From Synechococcus sp. AG-673-A03 (lineage in GTDB: Bacteria; Cyanobacteriota; Cyanobacteriia; PCC-6307; Cyanobiaceae), in NCBI GenBank assembly GCA_003211275.1, contig QCTE01000013.1, positions 1 through 38,144 of the forward strand: a stretch of 38,144 nucleotides of DNA. Reading direction: 5' to 3'. The notes under the pieces were generated by a model. It was not told the DNA's origin and did not search any database. It worked only from the letters and a program-made list of their open reading frames with translations. Positions 10,050-18,873 of the stretch are shown one piece after another (the first letter of the stretch is position 1; every line of letters begins with the position of its first letter). The position numbers and the translations under genes were made by a program.

Positions 10050-12110
10050 ATGACCGTCACAACTGCCCAAACCAAGCAACCCACCCTGAGAGTGATTCCT
10101 CTTGGAGGACTGCATGAAATCGGCAAGAACACCTGCGTTTTTGAATACGGCGATGACCTGATGCTGGTTGACGCCGGCCTCGCCTTCCCCAGCGATGGCA
10201 TGCACGGCGTGAACGTGGTTCTGCCCGATACCAGCTTTCTGCGCGAAAACCAGAAGCGCATCCGCGGCATGATCGTCACCCATGGTCATGAAGACCACAT
10301 CGGTGGCATCGCTCACCATCTCAAGCACTTCAACATCCCGGTGATCTATGGGCCGCGTCTGGCTCTTTCGATGCTCACCGGAAAGATGGATGAGGCGGGC
10401 GTCGCCGATCGCACCACCTTGCAGACCGTTGGACCTCGCGACGTGGTGAAGGTGGGTCAGCACTTCTCAGTGGAGTTCATCCGCAACACCCACTCGATGG
10501 CCGACAGCTTTTCGCTGGCGATTTCCACACCAGTGGGAACCATCATTTTCACGGGTGACTTCAAGTTCGATCACACCCCTGTTGACGGCGAGCACTTCGA
10601 TCTGGCTCGGCTGGCTCATCATGGCGACAAGGGAGTTCTCTGCCTGTTCAGCGATTCCACCAACGCCGAGGTGCCGGGTTTCTGTCCTCCCGAGCGATCG
10701 GTGTTCTCCAACCTTGACCGTCACATCGCCGAGGCCGAGGGGCGTGTCATCGTCACCACCTTTGCCAGTTCCATTCATCGTGTGTCGATGATCCTTGAGC
10801 TTGCTCTCAAGAACGGTCGCAAGGTTGGCTTGCTGGGTCGCTCCATGCTCAACGTGATTGCCAAGGCCCGTGAGCTGGGCTACATGCGTGCTCCGGATGA
10901 GCTGTTTGTGCCGATCAAGCAGATCAACAATGTCTCCGATCGTGAAACCCTTTTGCTAATGACCGGCAGTCAGGGTGAGCCCCTTGCCGCGCTGAGCCGC
11001 ATCTCCCGCGGTGAACACCCGCAGGTGAGAGTCAAGAGCTCCGACACGATCATCTTCTCAGCGAGTCCGATTCCCGGTAACACCATTTCCGTGGTGAACA
11101 CGATCGACCGACTGATGATGCTGGGCGCCAAGGTGGTGTACGGCAAGGGAGAGGGCATTCATGTCTCTGGCCATGGCTTCCAGGAGGACCAGAAGCTGAT
11201 GCTGGCTCTCACTCGTCCGAAATTTTTCGTGCCCGTGCACGGTGAGCACCGCATGTTGGTGCGTCATGCCAGGACCGGACATTCCATGGGCGTTCCTGAG
11301 GACAACACGCTGATCATTGATAACGGCGATGTTGTTGAGCTCACCGCAGACTCAATCACCAAGTCGGATCCAGTGAAGGCTGGTATCGAGCTGCTCGATC
11401 AGTCGCGCAACGGAATTGTTGATGCTCGCGTGCTGAAGGAACGTCAGCAACTGGCAGAAGATGGCATCGTCACGATCCTTGCTGCTATCAGCACCGACGG
11501 CGCCATGGTGGCTCCACCTCGCGTGAATCTTCGCGGTGTCGTCACCACTGCCGATGCCCGCAAGATGTCGCTGTGGACGGAACGCGAAATCAAGTGGGTG
11601 CTTGAGAATCGCTGGAAGCAGCTCACGCGCAACACCGGTGGCAAGGCCCCGGATGTCGACTGGATGGGTGTGCAGCGGGAGGTTGAGGTTGGCCTCAGCC
11701 GCCGCATGCGCCGTGAACTTCAGGTGGAGCCTTTGATCCTCTGTCTGGTGCAGCCGGCACCAGCAGGAACACCTGTGTATCAAGGCCGTGCGGACGCCGA
11801 ACCGGATGACCGTCCAGCGCCCCGTGGACGTGGTAGTCGCCATGGCGGTGGTCATGGAGCTGGTCGGCACGGTGGTGGTGGTGGCCGAGATCGCAACCGC
11901 GAAGGCACTCCAGCGCGGGTGATCACGACAGCTCGCTCAGCTGCTGTTGAGGTCAAGTCGGCTCCAGCGAAGCAACCTGTGGTCGCAGCTTCGCAAGCCC
12001 CCGCGCCAGCCAAGGAGCCTGCGCCCGCTGCACCTACCTCTGCGGCGCCAGCAGTCGATCAAGATATGCCCACTGGCCGTACCCGTCGTCGCCGCTCAGC
12101 TGCGGCGTAG
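10050..12110 (+). CDS. rnj: Ribonuclease J with a glycine- and arginine-rich tail
   Basis: RNase J is a metallo-beta-lactamase/beta-CASP nuclease with endonuclease and 5'-3' exonuclease activity, central to mRNA turnover. The metal-binding motif HGHEDH is at 78-83. Further ligands follow in NTHSMAD and GDFKFDH, and the beta-CASP motifs include PVHGEHRM. The nuclease and C-terminal domains end near residue 570. About 115 more residues follow: first Gly, His and Arg-rich (near 590-615), then Ala/Pro/Lys-rich, ending in an Arg cluster. This low-complexity tail could bind RNA or partner proteins. The last 15 bases overlap the convergent gene 12096-13040. It is third in asd-dapA-rnj, though the 67-base gap leaves room for its own promoter. 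Confidence 0.96.
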   Translation: MTVTTAQTKQPTLRVIPLGGLHEIGKNTCVFEYGDDLMLVDAGLAFPSDGMHGVNVVLPDTSFLRENQKRIRGMIVTHGHEDHIGGIAHHLKHFNIPVIYGPRLALSMLTGKMDEAGVADRTTLQTVGPRDVVKVGQHFSVEFIRNTHSMADSFSLAISTPVGTIIFTGDFKFDHTPVDGEHFDLARLAHHGDKGVLCLFSDSTNAEVPGFCPPERSVFSNLDRHIAEAEGRVIVTTFASSIHRVSMILELALKNGRKVGLLGRSMLNVIAKARELGYMRAPDELFVPIKQINNVSDRETLLLMTGSQGEPLAALSRISRGEHPQVRVKSSDTIIFSASPIPGNTISVVNTIDRLMMLGAKVVYGKGEGIHVSGHGFQEDQKLMLALTRPKFFVPVHGEHRMLVRHARTGHSMGVPEDNTLIIDNGDVVELTADSITKSDPVKAGIELLDQSRNGIVDARVLKERQQLAEDGIVTILAAISTDGAMVAPPRVNLRGVVTTADARKMSLWTEREIKWVLENRWKQLTRNTGGKAPDVDWMGVQREVEVGLSRRMRRELQVEPLILCLVQPAPAGTPVYQGRADAEPDDRPAPRGRGSRHGGGHGAGRHGGGGGRDRNREGTPARVITTARSAAVEVKSAPAKQPVVAASQAPAPAKEPAPAAPTSAAPAVDQDMPTGRTRRRRSAAA

Positions 12111-13040
12111 GGCTTTTCGTAGCCAAGACCATCGGCTAATGGCCTCGCCGCTGTCCGAGTTGTCCTCGGATGGCGGTAAGGCTCTTTCTGGAAGTTTCAC
12201 CACGATCCTGCCTTCCGCTAAACGATTGCGGATTGTGTCGCTGATCTCCGTGTCGGTATTGGGCTTGGTTGCTGCGATTACGGCTTCAGTCGCTGACTTC
12301 TGGATGAGTTCATCGTCTGGTTCAGGTTCGGTTTCTGGCTCAGGCTCAGCTACGGCGTTGATCTCGATGGAGATTGTTTGGTCGAGACTGTCGTCTGATT
12401 GTTCGTCGTTGAGCTTGGTGATCACTGATGTTGTCTCAGGCTCAGGTTCCTGCTCACTAATGGGCTGAGGTTCGGTTTCTGGCTCAGGCTCAGCTACGGC
12501 GTTGATCTCGATGGAGAGCGTTTGTTCATCACCGTCGTCTGATTGTTCGTCGTTGTTGAGCCAGGGCATCGCGGTTGTGACGACGCTTGGCCGCACAGAG
12601 TCCACTGCGGGAGATGTCTCGTTGAGAAACGGGTCAGCCACTAAAGCAAGCGAGCCCTTGGTTGGTAGAGACTCCGTGAATCGGTCCTCACCTGGATCGC
12701 TCGCCTGCGTGGATCTGGTCACCGACTCACGATCGCTCCGGATCCGTTCCAGTCCCTGTTCCGCCAGTTCCCGCAGGGTGTCCTGTGGGTGACTGGCCAG
12801 CACCAGCTGGTAATGCTTTTCAGCTTGATCAGGGGCTTGAAAGCCGTAGAGGTCGACGTGGCCCGCCAGTAGAGCCACGAAGGCTCGCCAAGCCAGAACC
12901 GCATTCTGTTCAGCACCTTCTTCCGGTACTGGCTCCAGCTGATTGAGTAGTTCAACAGTGATGGATTGCGCCGTCTCAAAGTCACCAGCTCCGTAGGCCT
13001 GTTCAGCGGCGAGATAGTTGCTCTGGAAGTCGCCGTCCAA
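12096..13040 (-). CDS. Hypothetical acidic protein with 48-residue repeats
   Basis: I do not recognise this gene by name. The first 105 residues are helical and resemble TPR hairpins (YLAAEQAYGAGDFETAQSI and a later AEKHYQLVLASHPQDTLREL). Residues 105-270 are acidic, rich in Glu, Pro, Asp and Ser. They hold two copies of a 48-residue unit with the core SIEINAVAEPEPETEP. The C-terminal 20 residues are basic with two tryptophans (WSWLRKALRRS). The start is a TTG at 13040, with AGGA a short way upstream. It begins 6 bases after the tilS stop and is probably co-transcribed with it. Its 3' end overlaps rnj by 15 bases. No signal peptide or membrane helix is evident. The layout suggests an adaptor: a folded head, an acidic disordered middle and a basic tip. 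Confidence 0.75.
   Translation of the reverse strand: MDGDFQSNYLAAEQAYGAGDFETAQSITVELLNQLEPVPEEGAEQNAVLAWRAFVALLAGHVDLYGFQAPDQAEKHYQLVLASHPQDTLRELAEQGLERIRSDRESVTRSTQASDPGEDRFTESLPTKGSLALVADPFLNETSPAVDSVRPSVVTTAMPWLNNDEQSDDGDEQTLSIEINAVAEPEPETEPQPISEQEPEPETTSVITKLNDEQSDDSLDQTISIEINAVAEPEPETEPEPDDELIQKSATEAVIAATKPNTDTEISDTIRNRLAEGRIVVKLPERALPPSEDNSDSGEAISRWSWLRKALRRS
12324..12410 (-). repeat. Direct repeat copy A inside the acidic protein gene
   Basis: First of two 87-base units that start 144 bases (48 codons) apart. Bases 12324-12373 are identical to 12468-12517, and 12390-12410 to 12534-12554. The part between differs at several bases. Confidence 0.9.
12468..12554 (-). repeat. Direct repeat copy B inside the acidic protein gene
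   Basis: Partner of 12324-12410. The exact 50-base identity, including third codon positions, points to a recent in-frame duplication or gene conversion instead of two old units kept alike by selection on protein. Confidence 0.9.
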
Positions 13041-13046
13041 GTGAGT

Positions 13047-14066
13047 TCAGTTCCTGTCTTCCAGTTGTACCCAGTCCCGGCACCAGTGGAGTCGCTTCCG
13101 ACCGGCCAGATGACGCTCACCGGGCGGTTGGCTTGGACCGATAGCTGTGCTCAGTTCTTCAAGCTGCCTGGCCGAGAGTGCTGACAAGCCCTGGGTCTGA
13201 AGCCATCCGTGCAAGAGCAGTCGTCGTGCTGAACCGGGGAGTTGTTGCAGTGGAGACCGTCTCAAGGCTCCGTCCTGTCGTTTCAGGTGGTCCAGACTCA
13301 GCGTCACCAGTGCGCTCTGGGTGTCCTGCAGCTGGGACACTCGCTCGCTCAGCTCAGCCATCCGCCTGCTGCAGCCGGGGTGCATGGCCTCCAGTACCGG
13401 CAGGACCTCCTGGCGGATGCGGTTGCGATCGAAGCGTGGATCACCGTTGCTTGGGTCTGTCCAGATCGGCAGTTTCAGGTCCTGGCAGATGGCGGCGGTG
13501 TCGTCACGGCTGAATTGCAGCAGTGGACGGACGAGGCGAATGTCATCCGTTGCCGCGTTATTGAGGGTCCGCTGCCAACGCAGGTTGCCCAGCCCGGCCA
13601 GATCCGTTCCTCTGCTGAGTTGCAACAGCAGTGATTCGGCTCGGTCGCTGGCGGTGTGTCCGGTCACGACCGTGCGGCAAGGGTTGGCAGGGCTGTTGAG
13701 GTTGAGCTGCTCACAGGCCTGATGCAGCTCGGTGTAACGCCATGCACGGGCCTTGGCTTCGCTGCCGGTGGTGCTGAACGTGCTGGTGCTGATCAGCAGT
13801 GGCAGCTGTTGCGTCTGGCACCAGCTGGCCAAATCGCTGGCAATGCGTGCCGACTTTGGATGCCAGCCGTGGTCTCCATGCCAAAGCTGCAGGGTCCAGT
13901 GGTGTCGAGAGGACAGATCCCTCAGCAGCCCCAGCAGAGCCATCGAGTCCTGACCGCCGGAAACCGCCAGCAACAGTGTTGCCCCTTTGGGCAGCAGCTG
14001 GGGATTCTTTAGAAGTTGGCGGTGAAGTCTGTCGTGCCAGTTCAGCCAAGGCTCGTTGGCTGTCAT
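13047..14066 (-). CDS. tilS: tRNA(Ile)-lysidine synthase
   Basis: TilS uses ATP to join lysine to C34 of the CAU-anticodon tRNA-Ile, so that it reads AUA and not AUG. The N-type PP-loop SGGQDS is at 36-41, and the family's second motif appears as GHTASDRAES followed by LSRGTDLAGL. At 339 residues it is a short form: the catalytic domain is complete and the C-terminal tRNA-binding part is reduced, as is common in cyanobacteria. The ATG at 14066 is well placed before the first beta strand. It diverges from ycf23, with 75 bases between, and is followed after 6 bases by the acidic repeat protein. Confidence 0.94.
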   Translation of the reverse strand: MTANEPWLNWHDRLHRQLLKNPQLLPKGATLLLAVSGGQDSMALLGLLRDLSSRHHWTLQLWHGDHGWHPKSARIASDLASWCQTQQLPLLISTSTFSTTGSEAKARAWRYTELHQACEQLNLNSPANPCRTVVTGHTASDRAESLLLQLSRGTDLAGLGNLRWQRTLNNAATDDIRLVRPLLQFSRDDTAAICQDLKLPIWTDPSNGDPRFDRNRIRQEVLPVLEAMHPGCSRRMAELSERVSQLQDTQSALVTLSLDHLKRQDGALRRSPLQQLPGSARRLLLHGWLQTQGLSALSARQLEELSTAIGPSQPPGERHLAGRKRLHWCRDWVQLEDRN

Positions 14067-14141
14067 TGCTCTGAGTGAATGTTGCTTCGATCCTGCCCGT
14101 TCGTGCGGTGGGAGAATGCATCCATCTGATGTCAGAGCTTG

Positions 14142-14915
14142 ATGTCCCGCCTTTCTCTGCTGCCTGCTGCTCTCCGCCGCAGCCTGGAACAGCGTTCCTC
14201 GCTGAAGGTGATCGCTGGTCTGATGAACTTCAATGCAGACTCGGTCGCTCGCGTGTCCCGCGCCGCTGGATTGGGTGGTGCGGATCTGATTGATGTGGCT
14301 TGTGATGCCGAACTGGTGAAATTAGCGGTTGAGGCCTCCGGTGGCCTGCCGGTCTGCGTGTCGTCTGTGGAGCCCGAGCAGTTTCCGGCCGCTGTGGCGG
14401 CAGGAGCCGCAATGGTGGAGATCGGCAATTTCGATGCCTTTTATCCCCAGGGGCGTGTCTTCGGAGCTGAAGAGGTGCTGGAACTCACGCGCCGCACCCG
14501 CGGATTGCTGCCTGAGGTGGTGCTGAGCGTCACCGTTCCCCATGTGTTGCCGATGGATCAGCAGGAACAGCTGGCGGTGGATCTGGTGGCGGCCGGTGCC
14601 GATCTGATCCAAACCGAAGGTGGCACCAGCGCCAAACCTTTCAGTGCCGGCAGCCTTGGCCTGATTGAGAAGGCTGCGCCCACTCTGGCCGCGACTCACA
14701 GCATCAGCGCTGCTCTGCAGCACGCCGGTGAGACGGCACCGGTGCTCTGTGCATCGGGTCTTTCGGCTGTCACCGTGCCGATGGCGATCGCAGCCGGCGC
14801 AGCCGGTGTGGGCGTTGGATCTGCGGTGAATCGCCTCGATGATGAGCTGGCCATGGTGGCTGTGGTGCGCGGTCTGCGTGAAGCCTTAGCCAGTGCGGTC
14901 ACCAGCCGGGTCTGA
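14142..14915 (+). CDS. ycf23: Ycf23/DUF561 family TIM-barrel-like protein
   Basis: This matches the Ycf23 (DUF561) family, found in cyanobacteria and in red-lineage plastid genomes. Its biochemical function is not established. The sequence has the rhythm of a (beta/alpha)8 barrel: [82 protein letters not shown] and a closing [14 protein letters not shown]. The last segment looks like the phosphate-binding end of such barrels. The ATG at 14142 is preferred to the adjoining in-frame TTG at 14139, giving 257 residues. It lies between tilS and uvrB, and the uvrB start is 73 bases downstream. It may be an enzyme on a phosphorylated metabolite, but that is inference from the fold only. Confidence 0.88.
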   Translation: MSRLSLLPAALRRSLEQRSSLKVIAGLMNFNADSVARVSRAAGLGGADLIDVACDAELVKLAVEASGGLPVCVSSVEPEQFPAAVAAGAAMVEIGNFDAFYPQGRVFGAEEVLELTRRTRGLLPEVVLSVTVPHVLPMDQQEQLAVDLVAAGADLIQTEGGTSAKPFSAGSLGLIEKAAPTLAATHSISAALQHAGETAPVLCASGLSAVTVPMAIAAGAAGVGVGSAVNRLDDELAMVAVVRGLREALASAVTSRV

Positions 14916-14988
14916 TTGCTGCAGACACGCGCGCGCCAATGGGCCCCGTAACGTGGGTGCCCCATTCAGGGTTTACAGCGCGAGGACC

Positions 14989-17025
14989 ATGCCTGCCTAC
15001 GACCTGACTGCGCCCTACACCCCCAAAGGTGATCAGCCGACGGCGATCACTCAATTGGTGGGGGGTGTGAATGGTGGTCGTCGTTATCAGACCCTTCTGG
15101 GTGCGACCGGCACGGGCAAGACGTTCACGATGGCCAATGTCATCGCTCAGACCGGTCGTCCTGCCCTGGTGTTGGCACATAACAAGACTTTGGCGGCACA
15201 GCTTTGCAATGAGCTGAGGGAATTCTTTCCCAATAATGCTGTGGAGTATTTCATCTCCTATTACGACTATTACCAGCCGGAAGCGTATGTGCCGGTGAGT
15301 GATACTTACATCGCCAAAACAGCATCGATTAATGAAGAGATCGACATGCTGCGTCACTCAGCGACGCGATCGTTGTTTGAACGCCGAGATGTAATTGTTG
15401 TGGCTTCCATCAGCTGCATCTACGGCCTGGGAATACCCAGTGAATACCTGAAGGCATCGGTGCAGTTTCGGGTGGGCGAGTCTCTCGATCTCCGTGGTTC
15501 ATTGCGCGAACTGGTGAATAACCAGTACAGCCGCAACGACATGGACATCACCCGTGGTCGCTTCCGCGTCAAGGGCGATGTGCTTGAAATCGGACCTGCT
15601 TATGAAGACCGTTTAGTTCGGGTGGAGCTGTTCGGTGATGAGGTGGAGGCGATCCGCTATGTCGACCCCACCACCGGCGAAATCCTGCAGAGTCTTGAAA
15701 CCATCAACATCTATCCGGCCAAGCACTTTGTGACGCCGAAGGATCGTTTGGACTCGGCCATCAAAGATATTCGGTTCGAGCTCAAGGAACGACTGGAGTT
15801 TCTGCAGACCGAAGGCAAGTTGTTGGAAGCTCAGCGCCTGGAGCAACGCACCACCTATGACCTGGAGATGCTGCAGCAGGTGGGCTACTGCAATGGCGTT
15901 GAGAACTACGCCCGTCACCTGGCCGGACGTGAACCGGGTTCAGCCCCGGAATGCCTGATCGATTACTTCCCCGACGACTGGCTGCTGATTGTTGATGAGA
16001 GCCATGTCACCTGTTCACAGCTACAGGCGATGTACAACGGCGATCAGGCCCGCAAGAAGGTGCTGATCGATCACGGTTTTCGTCTGCCCAGCGCAGCCGA
16101 CAATCGGCCGCTCAAAGGCGAAGAGTTCTGGACGAAGGCTCGTCAGACCGTGTTTGTGAGTGCCACCCCCGGTGACTGGGAAGTGAAGGTGAGTGATGGT
16201 CAGGTGGCGGAGCAGGTCATCAGACCCACCGGAGTGCTCGATCCGATTGTGGAAGTGAGGCCGACGACGGGTCAGATCGATGACTTGCTTGGAGAGATCC
16301 GCACGCGGGCCGAGAAGCAGCAGCGGGTGCTGGTGACCACTCTCACCAAGCGCATGGCGGAAGATCTCACGGATTACCTGGCCGAAAACAAAGTGAGGGT
16401 GCGCTATCTGCACTCGGAGATTCATTCGATTGAGCGGATCGAGATCATCCAGGACCTGCGCCTGGGTGAGTACGACGTGCTGGTAGGTGTGAACCTGCTG
16501 CGTGAAGGCCTTGATCTGCCCGAGGTGAGCCTGGTGGCGATTCTGGATGCCGATAAAGAAGGTTTTCTGCGAGCGCAGCGTTCTTTGATTCAGACCATGG
16601 GTCGTGCAGCACGCCATGTGGAAGGCGTGGCGTTGCTCTACGCCGACAACATGACCGATTCGATGGCCAAGGCGATCGAGGAAACCGAACGCCGGCGCAA
16701 AATCCAGCATGCTCACAACGAAAAGCATGGAATTGTGCCGACGGCGGCCGGTAAAAAAGCCAGCAATTCGATTCTTTCGTTTCTGGAGCTCTCCAGGAAA
16801 CTCAAGAACGACGGTCCCGATGCCGATCTGGTCCAGGTGGCCGGTAAAGCAGTTCAGGCCTTAGAGAATGACTCCTATGGCATGGCTCTCGAGGCCTTGC
16901 CTGAGCTGATCGACCAGCTTGAGGTCAAGATGAAAGACGCTGCCAAGAAGCTCGATTTCGAAGAAGCTGCGAACCTTCGCGACAGGATCAAGAAGCTGCG
17001 CCAGAAGCTGGTGGGTCAGAGCTGA
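14989..17025 (+). CDS. uvrB: Excinuclease ABC subunit UvrB
   Basis: UvrB is the damage-verifying helicase of nucleotide excision repair. It accepts the lesion from UvrA and positions UvrC. The start at 14989 gives the usual beginning [17 protein letters not shown] and 678 residues. An upstream extension of the frame to 14893 would overlap ycf23 and is not credible. Walker A GATGTGKT is at 38-45, the DNA-separating beta-hairpin with [10 protein letters not shown] is at 91-100, DESH is Walker B, and the helicase motif QTMGRAARH comes later. The C-terminal UVR motif that binds UvrC occupies about the last 35 residues ([11 protein letters not shown]). It converges on lysC with only 15 bases between stops. 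Confidence 0.98.
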   Translation: MPAYDLTAPYTPKGDQPTAITQLVGGVNGGRRYQTLLGATGTGKTFTMANVIAQTGRPALVLAHNKTLAAQLCNELREFFPNNAVEYFISYYDYYQPEAYVPVSDTYIAKTASINEEIDMLRHSATRSLFERRDVIVVASISCIYGLGIPSEYLKASVQFRVGESLDLRGSLRELVNNQYSRNDMDITRGRFRVKGDVLEIGPAYEDRLVRVELFGDEVEAIRYVDPTTGEILQSLETINIYPAKHFVTPKDRLDSAIKDIRFELKERLEFLQTEGKLLEAQRLEQRTTYDLEMLQQVGYCNGVENYARHLAGREPGSAPECLIDYFPDDWLLIVDESHVTCSQLQAMYNGDQARKKVLIDHGFRLPSAADNRPLKGEEFWTKARQTVFVSATPGDWEVKVSDGQVAEQVIRPTGVLDPIVEVRPTTGQIDDLLGEIRTRAEKQQRVLVTTLTKRMAEDLTDYLAENKVRVRYLHSEIHSIERIEIIQDLRLGEYDVLVGVNLLREGLDLPEVSLVAILDADKEGFLRAQRSLIQTMGRAARHVEGVALLYADNMTDSMAKAIEETERRRKIQHAHNEKHGIVPTAAGKKASNSILSFLELSRKLKNDGPDADLVQVAGKAVQALENDSYGMALEALPELIDQLEVKMKDAAKKLDFEEAANLRDRIKKLRQKLVGQS

Positions 17026-17040
17026 GTTGCTGAGGTTCAG

Positions 17041-18843
17041 CTAGGCCACCAGAGGTGATTCGCTTCCTTTGGCGGCATGACGAGTGCTGCCGCCCAGCTT
17101 GAAGCCGGCATGCACGGCTTGAAGTGCTGCCACACCATCGGCCTCAGCGACCACGCAGCTGGTGCGGATTTCACTGGTGGCGATCATTTCGATGTTCACG
17201 CCTGCTTCCGCCAGAAAACGGAACATGCGACCTGCGGTGCCCGCCGTGGCAGGCATGCCTGCGCCCACGGCACTGACCCTGGCAATGGCTGGACCGTCTT
17301 CGAGCAGGGCTCCAGGCCACTGGGCCAGCAGAGCCCTCAGGGCGCGATCCGCTGCACTGCGGTCTTCGCGTTTCAGGGTGAAACTGATATCTCGGCTGCC
17401 ATCGCTGTGCTGGCGTTCGGACTGGACGATGGCATCGAGGCTGATGCCCGCGTCGGCCAGCGCATTGCAGAGGGCTCCGGCGGTTCCGGGTTTGTCGGGA
17501 ACATGGCGCACGCTGACCTGGGCCTGGTCCCGGTCGAGGGCTACGCCGCGCACTTCCGGCTCCCCTTCGCCGCTTGCGCAGGGATTCAGGCTGATCTGAT
17601 CAGCCTCCAGTTCGAAGGCCTCCTGGGTGGCGTGAAGGGCTTTGCTGCCAACGTCGGCGTTGATCACACAGCTGACCTTCACTTCACTAGTTGCGATCAC
17701 ACGCAGATTGATGCCCACTCGGGAGAGGGTCTGAAACAAACCGGCGGCAATGCCGGGACGGCCCATGATGCCGGCGCCGCCGATGCTCAGCTTGCTCATC
17801 CCGGACTGGGCGACCAGCTCACCGCCCAGTTTCTGGATCAGGGATTCACAGATGCTGCGAGCCCTCTTCAGGTCAGTTTCAGCCACGGTGAAGGTGATGT
17901 CGTTGCTGTTGCCGTCGTGGGTGGCCTGGATGATCAAATCCACATTCACGCCACCCTCAGACAGGCTTTCGAACAGCTGGGCGGCAACGCCGGGTTGATC
18001 GGACACATGCGAGAGAGCCAGCACGGCTTGATGTTCCACCAGTTCGGCGCCGTCCACCGGTCTGCCCAGTTCCAGACCTTCGCGGCCAATGGGCCGCGAG
18101 TTGCGGCTGGTGAGTGTTGTGCCGGGTTCATCACTCCAGCTGGAGCGCACCACCATGGTGACGCCATAGTTGCGCGCGATCTCCACGGCGCGCGGGTGCA
18201 GTACGGCAGCGCCGAGGCTGGCCAGTTCGAGCATTTCGTCGCAGCTCACCTGAGACATCAGCTGGGCGTCTTCCACCTTGCGGGGATCGGTGGTGAGCAC
18301 CCCAGGAACATCGGTGTAAATCTCACAGGCCTCCGCACCCAGGGCTGCTGCCAGGGCTACGGCTGAGGTGTCGGAGCCTCCACGACCCAGTGTGGTGATT
18401 TCGGCGGTGCCGCCGCTGCTCTGGCTGGTGCCCTGAAACCCGGCCACCACCACCACGCGACCTTCGGCCAGTCGGCTGCGCAGACGATCGGTGCGCACGT
18501 CGAGGATGCGTGCCTTGCCATGGGCGGATTCGGTCACGATGCCCACCTGGGGGCCAGTCATGGAGATGGCCGGCACGCCCAGCTCATGCAACGCCATGGA
18601 GAGCAGCGCAATCGACACCTGTTCACCGGTGGCCAGCAGCATGTCCATCTCCCGCTGGGGTGGATTGCTGCTGATGGCGTTGGCCTTGGCGGTGAGCTCA
18701 TCGGTGGTGTGACCCATGGCCGAGACCACGATCACCAGATCGTGTCCTTCCTCCTTGCAGCTGGCGATACGCCTGGCCACGGCCTGGATGCGCTCCACGC
18801 TGCCGACGGAGGTTCCGCCGAACTTCTGCACCAGCAGGGCCAT
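17041..18843 (-). CDS. lysC: Aspartate kinase with four ACT domains
   Basis: LysC phosphorylates aspartate, the entry to the aspartate amino-acid family. Its product goes to Asd (8037-9068). The 600-residue protein begins with the kinase motif KFGGTSV at 7-13 and has the aspartokinase catalytic domain to about residue 250 (TTLGRGGSDTSA, TDVPGVLTTDPR). Four ACT-like segments follow, recognisable from repeated starts such as QPGVAAQLFESLSEGGVNVD, RPGIAAGLFQTLSRVGINL, KPGTAGALCNALADAGISLD and TAGRMFRFLAEAGVNIEMIA. Two ACT pairs in one chain is the cyanobacterial arrangement, in which lysine and threonine inhibit the enzyme. It is 30 bases after holA and probably in one transcript with it. Confidence 0.97.
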   Translation of the reverse strand: MALLVQKFGGTSVGSVERIQAVARRIASCKEEGHDLVIVVSAMGHTTDELTAKANAISSNPPQREMDMLLATGEQVSIALLSMALHELGVPAISMTGPQVGIVTESAHGKARILDVRTDRLRSRLAEGRVVVVAGFQGTSQSSGGTAEITTLGRGGSDTSAVALAAALGAEACEIYTDVPGVLTTDPRKVEDAQLMSQVSCDEMLELASLGAAVLHPRAVEIARNYGVTMVVRSSWSDEPGTTLTSRNSRPIGREGLELGRPVDGAELVEHQAVLALSHVSDQPGVAAQLFESLSEGGVNVDLIIQATHDGNSNDITFTVAETDLKRARSICESLIQKLGGELVAQSGMSKLSIGGAGIMGRPGIAAGLFQTLSRVGINLRVIATSEVKVSCVINADVGSKALHATQEAFELEADQISLNPCASGEGEPEVRGVALDRDQAQVSVRHVPDKPGTAGALCNALADAGISLDAIVQSERQHSDGSRDISFTLKREDRSAADRALRALLAQWPGALLEDGPAIARVSAVGAGMPATAGTAGRMFRFLAEAGVNIEMIATSEIRTSCVVAEADGVAALQAVHAGFKLGGSTRHAAKGSESPLVA

Positions 18844-18873
18844 CCATGCCGCCTCATTTCGCAGGCGATTGTC

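Noticed and set aside
9825-10463. A 212-codon minus-strand frame spanning the dapA/rnj junction
   Set aside because: It is opposite two well-supported genes, including the RNase J metal motif, with no independent support.
12324-12554. Direct repeats considered as a CRISPR or mobile repeat
   Set aside because: There are only two units, they lie in frame within a gene, and the spacing is an exact number of codons.
17077-18366. A 429-codon open frame on the plus strand
   Set aside because: It is fully antisense to lysC, has the His/Gly/Asp-rich composition of a shadow frame, and lacks any recognisable domain.
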